From Pseudomonas fluorescens (lineage in GTDB: Bacteria > Pseudomonadota > Gammaproteobacteria > Pseudomonadales > Pseudomonadaceae): a stretch of DNA of 64,000 bases. The stretch's first letter is position 1; every line of letters begins with the position of its first letter. The stretch spans positions 2,852,001-2,916,000 of the forward strand of contig NZ_CP038438.1 of NCBI RefSeq assembly GCF_004683905.1, given 5' to 3'. Below, piece after piece: positions 7,975 to 16,258 of this stretch. The notes beneath the pieces were generated by a model. That model made no database searches, was not told the origin of the DNA, and saw only the letters and a list, made by a program, of their open reading frames with translations. The translations under genes were made by a program, and so were the position numbers.

Positions 7975-8412
7975 TCACGCCATCGGCGGTAAACGGCGCT
8001 TGACCGGGGTTTTCTTGACGATCGCGGTGTTGGTTTCGGCCAGCGTATTAAGGCGGTCGAGCAGGGTGTCCAGCTGTTCCATCGAGCGCACGTGCAGGCG
8101 TGCGATGAAGCAATCTTCCCCGGTGACCTTGTCGCACTCGGTGAACTCCGGGATCGACATGATTTGCCGCTCCACCTCCTGCAATTGCCCCGGCAGTGGT
8201 CGCACCCGGACGATCGCCTGGAGCTGATAGCCGAAGCATTTGGGGTCGATCTCGACGGTATAGCCCTTGAGCACGCCGCGCTCCTCCAGGCGGCGCAGGC
8301 GTTCGGCCACGCTGGGTGAGGACAGGCCGCTGATTTGCGCCAATGCCTTGAGCGAGCGACGCGAGTCGTCCATCAAGGCGCTGATGAGGATCTGGTCGAT
8401 ATCGTCGGTCAT
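7975..8412 (-). CDS. Lrp/AsnC family transcriptional regulator
   Basis: A 145-aa protein with an N-terminal winged helix-turn-helix (LAQISGLSSPSVAERLRRLEE, residues about 20-42) and a C-terminal RAM ligand-binding domain with the usual TGEDCFIARLHV segment. It probably binds an amino acid and forms dimers or octamers. It is divergent from the EamA-family exporter at 8560, sharing a 147-bp promoter region; this pairing is typical of Lrp-controlled amino-acid exporters, so it likely regulates that gene and itself. Confidence 0.94.
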   Translation of the reverse strand: MTDDIDQILISALMDDSRRSLKALAQISGLSSPSVAERLRRLEERGVLKGYTVEIDPKCFGYQLQAIVRVRPLPGQLQEVERQIMSIPEFTECDKVTGEDCFIARLHVRSMEQLDTLLDRLNTLAETNTAIVKKTPVKRRLPPMA

Positions 8413-8559
8413 GGGGCAACTCCGGTATTAGGCATTTAAGGGAAACTACCCACGATAAAAAAGGCAGAAATCGAGTTTAGCCTGCTTTTTGCGCTGGAGG
8501 CGCTCATGGTCGGCTTGGCATACTTTTGCCACGCTTTCGTCAAACGCTTAGGGAGATCG

Positions 8560-9459
8560 ATGATGGACAACACAATACGCCGTGGTTCATTGGAAATGAC
8601 CGCCGCCATGCTGATTTCCGGGACCATCGGCTGGTTCGTGCTGGTGTCCGGGCAACCGGTGCTGGATGTGGTGTTCTGGCGTTGCGTGTTCGGCGCCGGC
8701 ACCTTGCTGCTGATATGCGCGGCGTTCGGCTTCTTGCGTCCGGGCATTCTGACCCGCACCACGTTCCTGCTCGCGGTGCTCAGTGGGGTGGCGATTGTCG
8801 GCAACTGGGTGTTGTTGTTCGGCTCGTATTCCCGCGCCTCGATTGCCATCGGCACAGCGATCTACAACGTGCAGCCGTTCATGCTGGTCGGTTTGGCGGC
8901 GCTGTTTCTCGGCGAGAAAATCACCTTGCAAAAGCTGTTCTGGCTGGCGATTTCCTTTCTCGGCATGCTGGCGATCGTCAGTGCCCATGGCGGGCAGGGC
9001 GAGGGCGGTAGCGAATATCTGCTGGGGATTGCGCTGGCGTTGGGGGCGGCGTTGCTCTACGCGATGGCGGCGCTGATCATCAAGCGCCTGACCGGCACGC
9101 CGCCGCATCTGATCGCGCTGATCCAGGTCTGCACCGGAGTGCTGTTGCTCGCGCCGTTCGCGCACTTCAACGGCCTGCCGCAAACCAACGGAGCCTGGGC
9201 CAGTCTGGTGACGCTGGGCATCGTCCACACCGGCCTGATGTACGTGCTGCTGTACGGCGCGATCCAGAAACTGCCGACTGCCCTGACCGGTGCGCTGTCC
9301 TTCATCTACCCGATTGCGGCGATTTTCGTCGACTGGTTCGCCTTCGGCCATCGCCTGCAGATCCTGCAATGGATCGGGGTGGCAGCAATTCTGCTGGCCG
9401 CCGCCGGGATGCAACAGGGCTGGGGCCTGAAAGCCCGGCGCCAGCTCAAATCGGTTTGA
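8560..9459 (+). CDS. EamA/DMT-family exporter
   Basis: A 299-aa inner-membrane protein with ten predicted membrane segments arranged as two EamA repeats (first about residues 13-145, second about 160-285). The internal motif GTAIYNVQPFMLVGLAALFLGE is the conserved end of repeat one. The start at 8560 or 8563 (MMDNTIRRG) is set by GGGAGA immediately upstream; the longer frame from 8506 overlaps the promoter region. The likely role is export of an amino acid or related metabolite under control of the divergent Lrp-type regulator. The 3' end overlaps the convergent acyltransferase gene by 14 bp. Confidence 0.92.
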   Translation: MMDNTIRRGSLEMTAAMLISGTIGWFVLVSGQPVLDVVFWRCVFGAGTLLLICAAFGFLRPGILTRTTFLLAVLSGVAIVGNWVLLFGSYSRASIAIGTAIYNVQPFMLVGLAALFLGEKITLQKLFWLAISFLGMLAIVSAHGGQGEGGSEYLLGIALALGAALLYAMAALIIKRLTGTPPHLIALIQVCTGVLLLAPFAHFNGLPQTNGAWASLVTLGIVHTGLMYVLLYGAIQKLPTALTGALSFIYPIAAIFVDWFAFGHRLQILQWIGVAAILLAAAGMQQGWGLKARRQLKSV

Positions 9460-11335
9460 TCAGATCCTTGAACAGGCCTTTGAGCTGCTGATTGCCGGCA
9501 TCCACCAGATGGTTGTCGTCAAAGTACAGCGGCACGCCGTCCATGGAACCCATGCAGTTGCCGTCGGGGCACAGGTACGGCGTCGGGTCGATAACCGTCG
9601 CGTTGCAGCGGCTGGCAGCGGCTTCGATGGTTGCGATGGCGATGCGGTTGCGCTTCTCATAGGCTTGCAACGGCAGGGAAATGTCGGTGGTTTGCCGGAA
9701 CAATCGCTGATTCAGGTTCAAGCCCTTGTAGACGCTGAAAGGCATCTCCGGGATCGGTTTGACGATATACACCGGATGGTTTTCAGCGATCGAGCAGACT
9801 GTGCTGACGTATTCTTCGGTATACGCTTCGGCAAACGTGGCCTGGCGCTCGGGAAAGGAAATCCGGTAGCTGTTTTCCCGGCCCGAATCCGCATACAGCG
9901 CTGCACGGCTGAACAGCACCACCGGCACGCCGGCGTACGCGGTTTTCAGTTGTTGCAGCTTTTCCTGATTGAAGCCCCGGCACTGGCTTTCGACGGTCTT
10001 GTCGTGCATGGCGAAGTGCGCCAGGGTCGGGCAACCGCCCCGTGACCATGACAGTGCCGCTTGCGGGTTGTCCATCTGCACCGCCGCTGCGGTGGATTGC
10101 GCATGACTGTCGCCGTACAGAATTACCGACACATCACCCGTGCCCAGTTTGCAATCCGCCGCCGCATAGGCATTCGGGTAGCACTCCTGCGGATACAGCT
10201 TGCTGGCGTATTCGGGCTGGCCGAGTTCGACCAGTGCCGGACGCCAGTCGGGGTGTTGCTTGACCAGCGACGACGTCGTTGCCGACACGGCTACCACCGC
10301 TACCGTCAGTGACGCGAACTTGATCACTGTTCGAGTAGCGCTCGTACCTTTTTTCACCTTCGATTCCACCAGATAGAAGGACAGGGTGCCGAGGGCGAAC
10401 GAGGCGATGATTGCGCCGATCACGTGCGGCCAGCTGCTCAACAGCCCGCACAGGTAAAGCAGTACCACCAGCGGCCAATGCCACAGGTACACCGAGTAGG
10501 AAATGCTCCCGACAAATTGCAGCGCAGGATTGCCGCTGAACATCGACCGGGTGTTGGCGTGAATCACCAGCATCGTCCCCAGCACCGGCAACAGTGCCAG
10601 GTAGCCCGGCCACAGATCCGCCTCCGAAAAAACCAGCACGCTGACGGCGACTGCCAGCAGGCCGAATCCTTCGCAAATCGCGCCGCCGCGCTGGCTCAAT
10701 CGCAGGGGAAACAGAAAAACCAGCCCGCCAGCGATCATTTCCCAGGCGCGGGTGGGCAGCATGTAGAAAGCGAACGTCGGGTTGACGCGGGTCACGACGA
10801 TGGACGCCAGCAGCGAAATCAGCGCCAAGGCCAGCAAGGCAAAGCGAGTTTTATCTGTGCCGAATAACCGGTGCAGCCCCATGATCAGCACGGGGTAAAG
10901 CAGGTAGAACTGCCATTCGACCGACAGCGACCAGGTATGCAGCAACCAGTTTTCATGCAGCGGCGCCGCGAAGTAATTGCCGCTTTGGGCAAAGCTGAAG
11001 TTCGAGCTGAACAGCAGACTGCTCTTGATCGTACGGATGGTTTCGCGCAAGTCATCCAGCGGCAGATAAAAGTAGCCGAAGATCAGCAGCGCAACGCACA
11101 GGACCAGCAGGGCGGGAATGATGCGGCGGGCGCGGGAGGCATAGAAACCGAGGAGGGAAAAGTTTTGCTGCTGCACACCCTTGAAGATGATGCCGGTCAT
11201 CAGGAAGCCGGAAATGACGAAGAACACGTCTACGCCGACGAATCCGCCCTCAAACCCTGGCACCTTGAAATGAAACAGCACGACCGCGAGCACGGCCAGT
11301 GCCCGCAGGGCGTTGATACTCTTCCTGAATTGCAT
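9446..11335 (-). CDS. Acyltransferase 3 / SGNH fusion (OafA-like)
   Basis: A 629-aa protein starting MQFRKSINALRALAVLAVVLFH, the classic acyltransferase 3 start, with FVGVDVFFVISGFLM and HTWSLSVEWQFYLLYP in the ten-segment membrane domain (about residues 1-350). The C-terminal SGNH domain has ILYGDSHAQS around residue 405 and DDNHLVDAGNQQL near the end (catalytic Asp/His). It probably O-acetylates surface polysaccharide. Unlike the AT-rich paralogue at the left edge, it has normal Pseudomonas base composition and looks native. It overlaps the EamA gene convergently. Confidence 0.93.
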   Translation of the reverse strand: MQFRKSINALRALAVLAVVLFHFKVPGFEGGFVGVDVFFVISGFLMTGIIFKGVQQQNFSLLGFYASRARRIIPALLVLCVALLIFGYFYLPLDDLRETIRTIKSSLLFSSNFSFAQSGNYFAAPLHENWLLHTWSLSVEWQFYLLYPVLIMGLHRLFGTDKTRFALLALALISLLASIVVTRVNPTFAFYMLPTRAWEMIAGGLVFLFPLRLSQRGGAICEGFGLLAVAVSVLVFSEADLWPGYLALLPVLGTMLVIHANTRSMFSGNPALQFVGSISYSVYLWHWPLVVLLYLCGLLSSWPHVIGAIIASFALGTLSFYLVESKVKKGTSATRTVIKFASLTVAVVAVSATTSSLVKQHPDWRPALVELGQPEYASKLYPQECYPNAYAAADCKLGTGDVSVILYGDSHAQSTAAAVQMDNPQAALSWSRGGCPTLAHFAMHDKTVESQCRGFNQEKLQQLKTAYAGVPVVLFSRAALYADSGRENSYRISFPERQATFAEAYTEEYVSTVCSIAENHPVYIVKPIPEMPFSVYKGLNLNQRLFRQTTDISLPLQAYEKRNRIAIATIEAAASRCNATVIDPTPYLCPDGNCMGSMDGVPLYFDDNHLVDAGNQQLKGLFKDLIKPI

Positions 11336-11414
11336 TTATGCGTCCATGTCACATCCGTTGTGCGGCGCATTGTAGTGATGATGTCGGATTTGTTACATGG
11401 ATTTTTCCGCTGAT

Positions 11415-12431
11415 TCAGATGTTCCAGCGCGGCGCCGTCATCGCCAGGCGTTGGCGCAGTTCACCAATGTTCGCGGCCAGTTGTCGGGTCAGCAACCGGT
11501 AGCCGTCCAGCGTGTTGTAGACCCGTGTGTCGAGGCTGGCGTCAGGCAATTCCAGCGGGCGCTGCAGGCGTTGCGTGGTGCCAGACTTCAAGGCCCGGGC
11601 CATGCCGATCAACTGTATGCGGATCACCCGGTGCTCGGCCCGCAGTGCCGATTGCAGGTGCGCCATGGCTTCGGGGTCGTTGGCATCCGGGCGGGTGTTG
11701 CCGAGGATCTCCAGGGTACTGACGCACATCCGCAGGTTGCGTTGAATCGCGTCCAGCTCGGTCATGGAGATTTTCACTTCCTTGGACACCGAAGGCATCA
11801 GCGAGCGCAGTTGCACCATAACCGTAGTCACCCGGCCCATCAGCTTCAGATGTTCATCGGCGCTGACCGGTTGGCCGCTGATGATCCGCCCGTACAACGT
11901 GGCGCAGTCGCGCAAGGCATCGGCCAGGTTGTAGCGCCACGAATACACCGCGTACAGCGGCAGGGCGAAGGAAAACGCGAGGGCCAGGGCGATGCCGATC
12001 AGGATGTCGACGCCGCGCCACAAGCCGTCGGTGATCGGGTTGTCGCCATGTCCGGCGACGATGAAGACGGTAATTGCCGAAAGCAGGGCGGTGTAACCGC
12101 CCTTGCCGATGGCGTGATATGAGAAGAATCCGCAGACCACGGCCATCGCAAAGTAGGTCAGCCACGGCATGCCCAACCACGCCTGCTGCGCCACCAGCAG
12201 CAGACCGACGCCGGCACCGATCAAGGTGCCGGTGGCGCGTTCGGCGGCTTTCTTGCCGATGTTGCCGTGGTGTTGCAGGCCGCCGATCACCACCAGCATG
12301 GTCACCGACGCCCACTCGCCGTGGGGCAGGTTGATGCCGGTGGTCAGCAGGATGGTCGCCAGCAGCCCCAGCGCTACCCGCACCGCGTGAATCAATCGGG
12401 CGTGCTGGTAGCGGCGGTACGGGTCCAGCAA
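11415..12431 (-). CDS. FUSC-family (aromatic-acid exporter-like) inner-membrane protein
   Basis: At least 338 aa. Six membrane segments cluster in the first 170 residues (RVALGLLATILLTTG, GTLIGAGVGLLL), followed by a cytoplasmic helical domain of about 160 residues, the half-size FUSC arrangement related to YccS/AaeB. The GEWASVTMLVVIGG and AAERATGTLIGAGVG motifs are typical. The start is uncertain: no ATG or GTG fits, TTG at 12431 is the first listed option, and the frame stays open upstream through basic residues to CTG at 12488, behind a GAGGA sequence. It follows the aldehyde dehydrogenase gene by at most 70 bp and may be co-transcribed. Substrate unknown. Confidence 0.85.
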   Translation of the reverse strand: MLDPYRRYQHARLIHAVRVALGLLATILLTTGINLPHGEWASVTMLVVIGGLQHHGNIGKKAAERATGTLIGAGVGLLLVAQQAWLGMPWLTYFAMAVVCGFFSYHAIGKGGYTALLSAITVFIVAGHGDNPITDGLWRGVDILIGIALALAFSFALPLYAVYSWRYNLADALRDCATLYGRIISGQPVSADEHLKLMGRVTTVMVQLRSLMPSVSKEVKISMTELDAIQRNLRMCVSTLEILGNTRPDANDPEAMAHLQSALRAEHRVIRIQLIGMARALKSGTTQRLQRPLELPDASLDTRVYNTLDGYRLLTRQLAANIGELRQRLAMTAPRWNI

Positions 12432-12501
12432 CGGACGCAGGATTCGCCGCAGCAGCGGTGGCAGTCGTTGGGTGCTGAAGGTGCTCAGTGCAAAGTCCTC
12501 G

Positions 12502-14127
12502 TCAGAAGATGTAGTCGGTGGTCAGGAAGCTCGAATCGCGGCCGCGAATGATTTCGCTGATCAGATCCTTGTTGCTGTCCTGGAACTTGGTTGCCACCAG
12601 TGTGCGGATCGAAAACACCCGCAGGGCATCGTGTACCGACAGCGTGCCTTCGGCGGAGTTCTTGCGCCCGTTGAACGGGTAGGTGTCCGGGCCGCGCTGG
12701 CACTGGGCGTTGAGGTTGATCCGCCCGACCTGGTTGGCGAAAGTGTCGACCAGTCGACCGATCGCCACCGGGTTGGTGCCGAACAGGCTCAGTTGCTGGC
12801 CGAAGTCCGATTCCAGCACGTAATCGATCACGGTATCGAGGTGACGGTACGGCACGATCGGCACCACCGGGCCGAACTGTTCTTCGTTGTACACGCGCAT
12901 CTGCGGCGTCACCGGGTACAACACGGCGGGGTAGAAGAACGACTCGCGACTCTCGCCGCCATTCGGGTTGACCACTTGTGCGCCCTTGCTCTGCGCGTCG
13001 GCCACCAGACCGTGCAGGTAGTCGACCTTGCCCGACTCCGGCAGCGGCGTCAGCGCCACGCCGCTGTCCCACGGCATGCCCGGCTTGAGCGTGGCGAGTT
13101 TGGCGTTGAATTTTTCGATGAAGGCATCGACCACGTCCTCATGCACAAAAAGGATCTTCAGCGCGGTGCAGCGTTGGCCGTTGAACGACAGCGAACCGGT
13201 GACCGCTTCGCTGACCGCATTATCCAGATCGACTTCCGGCAGGACGATGCCGGGGTTCTTCGCATCCAGGCCCAGCGCGGCGCGCAAGCGGTGTGGTTTC
13301 GGGTGCAGTTTTTTCAGGTCGCTGGCGGCCTTGTTGGTGCCGATGAAGGCGAAGATGTCGATCTTGCCGCTGGCCATCAGTGCGCTGACGGTTTCGCGGC
13401 CGCTGCCGTAGATCACGTTGATCACGCCGCTCGGGAAACTGTCGCGGAACGCTTCGAGCAACGGGCGGATCAGCAACACGCCGAGCTTGGCCGGTTTGAA
13501 CACCACGGTGTTGCCCATGATCAGCGCCGGAATCAGCGTGGTGAAGGTTTCGTTCAGCGGATAGTTGTAAGGCCCCATGCACAGTGCCACGCCGAGCGGC
13601 ACGCGGCGGATCTGGCCGAGGGTGTCCTGTTCCAGTTCGAAACGGCTGGAGCGACGGTCGAGTTCTTTCAGTGCATTGATGGTGTCGACGATGTAGTCGC
13701 AGGTGCGGTCGAACTCTTTTTCCGAGTCCTTGAGGTTCTTGCCGATCTCCCACATCAGCAGCTTGACCACGGCTTCGCGCTGCTGGCGCATCCGGCCGAG
13801 GAACGCTTCGACGTGCTGGATGCGTTCGGCCACGCGCATGGTCGGCCACAGGCCCTGACCACGATCGTAGGCGCGCACGGCGGCGTCGAGGGCGGTGAGG
13901 GCGGTGTCGGCGTCGAGCAGCGGGGTGCTGCCGAGAATCACTTGTTCATCGCCGTTTTCGCCGTGCAGATACACCGGGCTGCGCACGGTGGCGAGTGGGC
14001 CGTCCCAGCGCCGCAGTTGGCCATCGACGAGGTATTCGCGTTGCTCGACCTGACCGTCGAGGCGGTATTTTTCCGGGATGTCGCTGACAGAAGGGAACAG
14101 ATTGCCAAGGATGTTTGCTGTGGTCAT
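12502..14127 (-). CDS. Aldehyde dehydrogenase, GapN-like (NADP-dependent glyceraldehyde-3-phosphate dehydrogenase type)
   Basis: A 541-aa ALDH-superfamily protein. The start at 14127 (MTTANILG) is preferred; upstream codons of the longer frame look non-coding. The catalytic Cys sits in NGQRCTAL (Cys320). Substrate-binding elements resemble non-phosphorylating GAPDH (MGPYNYPLNETFTTLIPAL, the cofactor-binding GSGRETV). The segment where ALDHs have LELGGK with the general-base Glu reads ALGLDAK, so Gly occupies the Glu position (residue 286, exactly 34 before the Cys, as in S. mutans GapN from memory). The exact substrate is therefore uncertain. It is divergent from the cytochrome c gene at 14500, with a REP element between. 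Confidence 0.86.
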   Translation of the reverse strand: MTTANILGNLFPSVSDIPEKYRLDGQVEQREYLVDGQLRRWDGPLATVRSPVYLHGENGDEQVILGSTPLLDADTALTALDAAVRAYDRGQGLWPTMRVAERIQHVEAFLGRMRQQREAVVKLLMWEIGKNLKDSEKEFDRTCDYIVDTINALKELDRRSSRFELEQDTLGQIRRVPLGVALCMGPYNYPLNETFTTLIPALIMGNTVVFKPAKLGVLLIRPLLEAFRDSFPSGVINVIYGSGRETVSALMASGKIDIFAFIGTNKAASDLKKLHPKPHRLRAALGLDAKNPGIVLPEVDLDNAVSEAVTGSLSFNGQRCTALKILFVHEDVVDAFIEKFNAKLATLKPGMPWDSGVALTPLPESGKVDYLHGLVADAQSKGAQVVNPNGGESRESFFYPAVLYPVTPQMRVYNEEQFGPVVPIVPYRHLDTVIDYVLESDFGQQLSLFGTNPVAIGRLVDTFANQVGRINLNAQCQRGPDTYPFNGRKNSAEGTLSVHDALRVFSIRTLVATKFQDSNKDLISEIIRGRDSSFLTTDYIF

Positions 14128-14274
14128 GTCGCTACCCCGTGTTGATGTCCGTATACAGATCAAAAAGTCTTTACAGGTTATACGCCTGAATGCGCCGATA
14201 TTTAAACCCGCCAATGTCACGCGAATGTCACGCAGAGATGCGGAACAGAGCTCTGACTGGTTTATGAAATCCAA

Positions 14275-14363
14275 TGTGGGAGCGGGCTTGCTCGCGAATG
14301 CGTCCTTTCAACTGACATCCTCATTGCTGACACACCGCATTCGCGAGCAAGCCCGCTCCCACA
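14275..14363. repeat. REPIN (class A, GTGGGAGCGGGCTTGCTCGCGAA)
   Basis: Two inverted copies of the Pseudomonas class A REP, TGTGGGAGCGGGCTTGCT... at 14275 and its complement ending at 14363, enclose about 40 nt. It lies between divergent genes. Confidence 0.95.
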
Positions 14364-14499
14364 GTTGAATGGGGTGGCCTGAACACTCTCTACTGGCCCC
14401 GGTTGGCCCCATCGTTGTCCGGCAATGCCCTCAACCCGCTGCCGTGCCTGCCTTAAGGTGTGATCACAACAAAAAGCGATGCCACCCTCGAGGATCGTT

Positions 14500-14853
14500 A
14501 TGCGGGCAATCCCACTCACTTTACTGCTGGCGCTGATGATGACGCTGTGCGGCTGCGACGAAAAATCCGCACCGCCGGCGACCACTCTCAATGCTACTCC
14601 CACCGACCCGGCACTGGCGCAGATCTACGCCAACAGCTGCCAGCTCTGTCACGCCAATCCCGCCGCCAACGCACCATTGACCGGTGACCGAAAAGCCTGG
14701 GAACCACGCATCCGCCAGGGCGCCGACACGCTGCTCGACCACGCCATCAACGGCTACAACGGCATGCCGCCAATGGGCCAGTGCGTCGAGTGCAGCGAAG
14801 AACAATTCCTGCAACTGATCGGCTTCATGGCCGACCAGCCCCTCCCACAATAA
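14500..14853 (+). CDS. Cytochrome c5-like lipoprotein
   Basis: A 117-aa protein starting MRAIPLTLLLALMMTLCGC, a lipoprotein signal with the lipobox Cys at residue 19. The start at 14500 follows GAGGA. The mature part has CQLCH as haem c site and GMPPMGQCVECSEEQ, which supplies the Met ligand and the extra Cys pair found in cytochrome c5-type proteins. It probably accepts electrons in the periplasm, tethered to a membrane. Its stop is 10 bp before the exported flavoprotein oxidase gene, so it is a good candidate for that enzyme's electron acceptor. Confidence 0.9.
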   Translation: MRAIPLTLLLALMMTLCGCDEKSAPPATTLNATPTDPALAQIYANSCQLCHANPAANAPLTGDRKAWEPRIRQGADTLLDHAINGYNGMPPMGQCVECSEEQFLQLIGFMADQPLPQ

Positions 14854-14863
14854 GGGCGCGCGC

Positions 14864-16258
14864 ATGAGTATGGATCTGACACGGCGTCAGTTGTTGCAAC
14901 GGGCAAGCATCGTCGGCGCGTTCAGTGCACTGGCGGCCAACCCCGCGCTGGGGCAATTGATGCGCGCCCCGCGACTGATTCCCTGGCGCAACTGGTCGGG
15001 CGGGCAGAGTTGCCTGCCGGCGGCGCGGCTGGCGCCGAAGAATCTTGATGAACTAAGTGCTGCGATTCGTCAGGCTCAGGGCAAAATCCGCCCGGTCGGT
15101 TCCGCGCATTCGTTCAGCGCACTGGTGCCCACCGACGGCACTTTGCTGTCGCTGAGCTACTTCACCGGGCTGCTCGACCACGATCCGAACACCCTGCAGG
15201 CCGAATTCGGCGCCGGTATGCCAATGTCGCGCATGGGCGTGCCGCTGAAGGACGTCGGCCAGGCCCTGCAGAACATGGCCGATATCGATTACCAGACTCT
15301 CGCCGGGGCAATTTCCACCTCGACCCACGGCACCGGGAAAACCTTTCAGTCGTACTCGGCGCATGTCTGCGGCCTGCAACTGGTGACGGCCGACGGCGAG
15401 GTGCTGGACTGCGACAGCCAGCGTCACCCTGAAGTATTCAACGCGGCTCGCGTTTCGCTCGGCGCTCTTGGCGTGGCCACCAGAATCCGTCTGCAAAATC
15501 GCCCGGCCTACCGCCTGCGCGAACGCCAGTGGATCGCCAAGACCGAAGAGCTGCTGGAAGACCTCGACAAAAACACCCGGGAAAACCAGCACTGGGAAAT
15601 GCTCGTCGTCACCCATTCCGACTACGCGCTGTCCATCGCCCTCAACGAAACCAGCGACCCGGCCACGCCGCCGATCCCACCCGAAGAGGAGGGCGGCAAT
15701 GAGTTCGTGACCCTGATCGAGAAGATCGACAAATACGGCAGCGATTTCCCCGAGCTGCGCCGCACGCTGCTCAACAGCCTGCGGCATCTGGCGAGTTTCA
15801 ATGACCGGGTCGGCGACTCGTTCGACATCTACGCCAATGTGCGCACCGTGCGCTTCAACGAGATGGAATACTCGGTGCCCGCCGAACACGGCCCGGCCTG
15901 TCTGCGGGAAATCCTCAAGCTGATTCAGGACAAGGACCTGCGCACCTGGTTTCCCATCGAGTACCGCTACGTCAAGGCCGACGACATTCCGCTGAGCATG
16001 TTCGAGGGCCGCGACAGCTGTTCGATCTCGGTGCACCAGCATTACCAGATGGATCACCACAACTTCTTCGCCGCGGTCGAGCCGATCTTCTGGAAGTACA
16101 ACGGCCGCCCGCACTGGGGCAAGTTACACACGCTCAACGCGAAGAATCTGCAACCGCTGTATCCGCGCTGGCGCGAGTTTGTCGACGTACGTCAGGCGCT
16201 GGACCCGAGCGGACGCTTTCTCAATGCGCATCTGTCGTCGATTCTGGGGGTGAGCTGA
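14864..16258 (+). CDS. Exported FAD-linked oxidoreductase, D-arabinono-1,4-lactone oxidase (ALO) family
   Basis: A 464-aa protein with an N-terminal twin-arginine signal (LTRRQLLQRASIVGAFSAL). A VAO-type FAD domain follows (IRPVGSAHSFSALVPTDGT; AGAISTSTHGTG), then a C-terminal ALO domain ending in GRPHWGKLHTL, whose HWGK motif is diagnostic. Family members oxidise aldonolactones or alditols using FAD. No His or Cys that would clearly carry covalent flavin is obvious. It lies between a cytochrome lipoprotein (10 bp upstream) and a PLP enzyme (overlap by one base), so electrons may go to the cytochrome rather than to oxygen. The physiological substrate is unknown. Confidence 0.9.
   Translation: MSMDLTRRQLLQRASIVGAFSALAANPALGQLMRAPRLIPWRNWSGGQSCLPAARLAPKNLDELSAAIRQAQGKIRPVGSAHSFSALVPTDGTLLSLSYFTGLLDHDPNTLQAEFGAGMPMSRMGVPLKDVGQALQNMADIDYQTLAGAISTSTHGTGKTFQSYSAHVCGLQLVTADGEVLDCDSQRHPEVFNAARVSLGALGVATRIRLQNRPAYRLRERQWIAKTEELLEDLDKNTRENQHWEMLVVTHSDYALSIALNETSDPATPPIPPEEEGGNEFVTLIEKIDKYGSDFPELRRTLLNSLRHLASFNDRVGDSFDIYANVRTVRFNEMEYSVPAEHGPACLREILKLIQDKDLRTWFPIEYRYVKADDIPLSMFEGRDSCSISVHQHYQMDHHNFFAAVEPIFWKYNGRPHWGKLHTLNAKNLQPLYPRWREFVDVRQALDPSGRFLNAHLSSILGVS

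Noticed and set aside
12472..14145. 557-codon plus-strand frame opposite the aldehyde dehydrogenase
   Set aside because: The minus strand encodes a full ALDH; the plus frame has biased composition and no domain.
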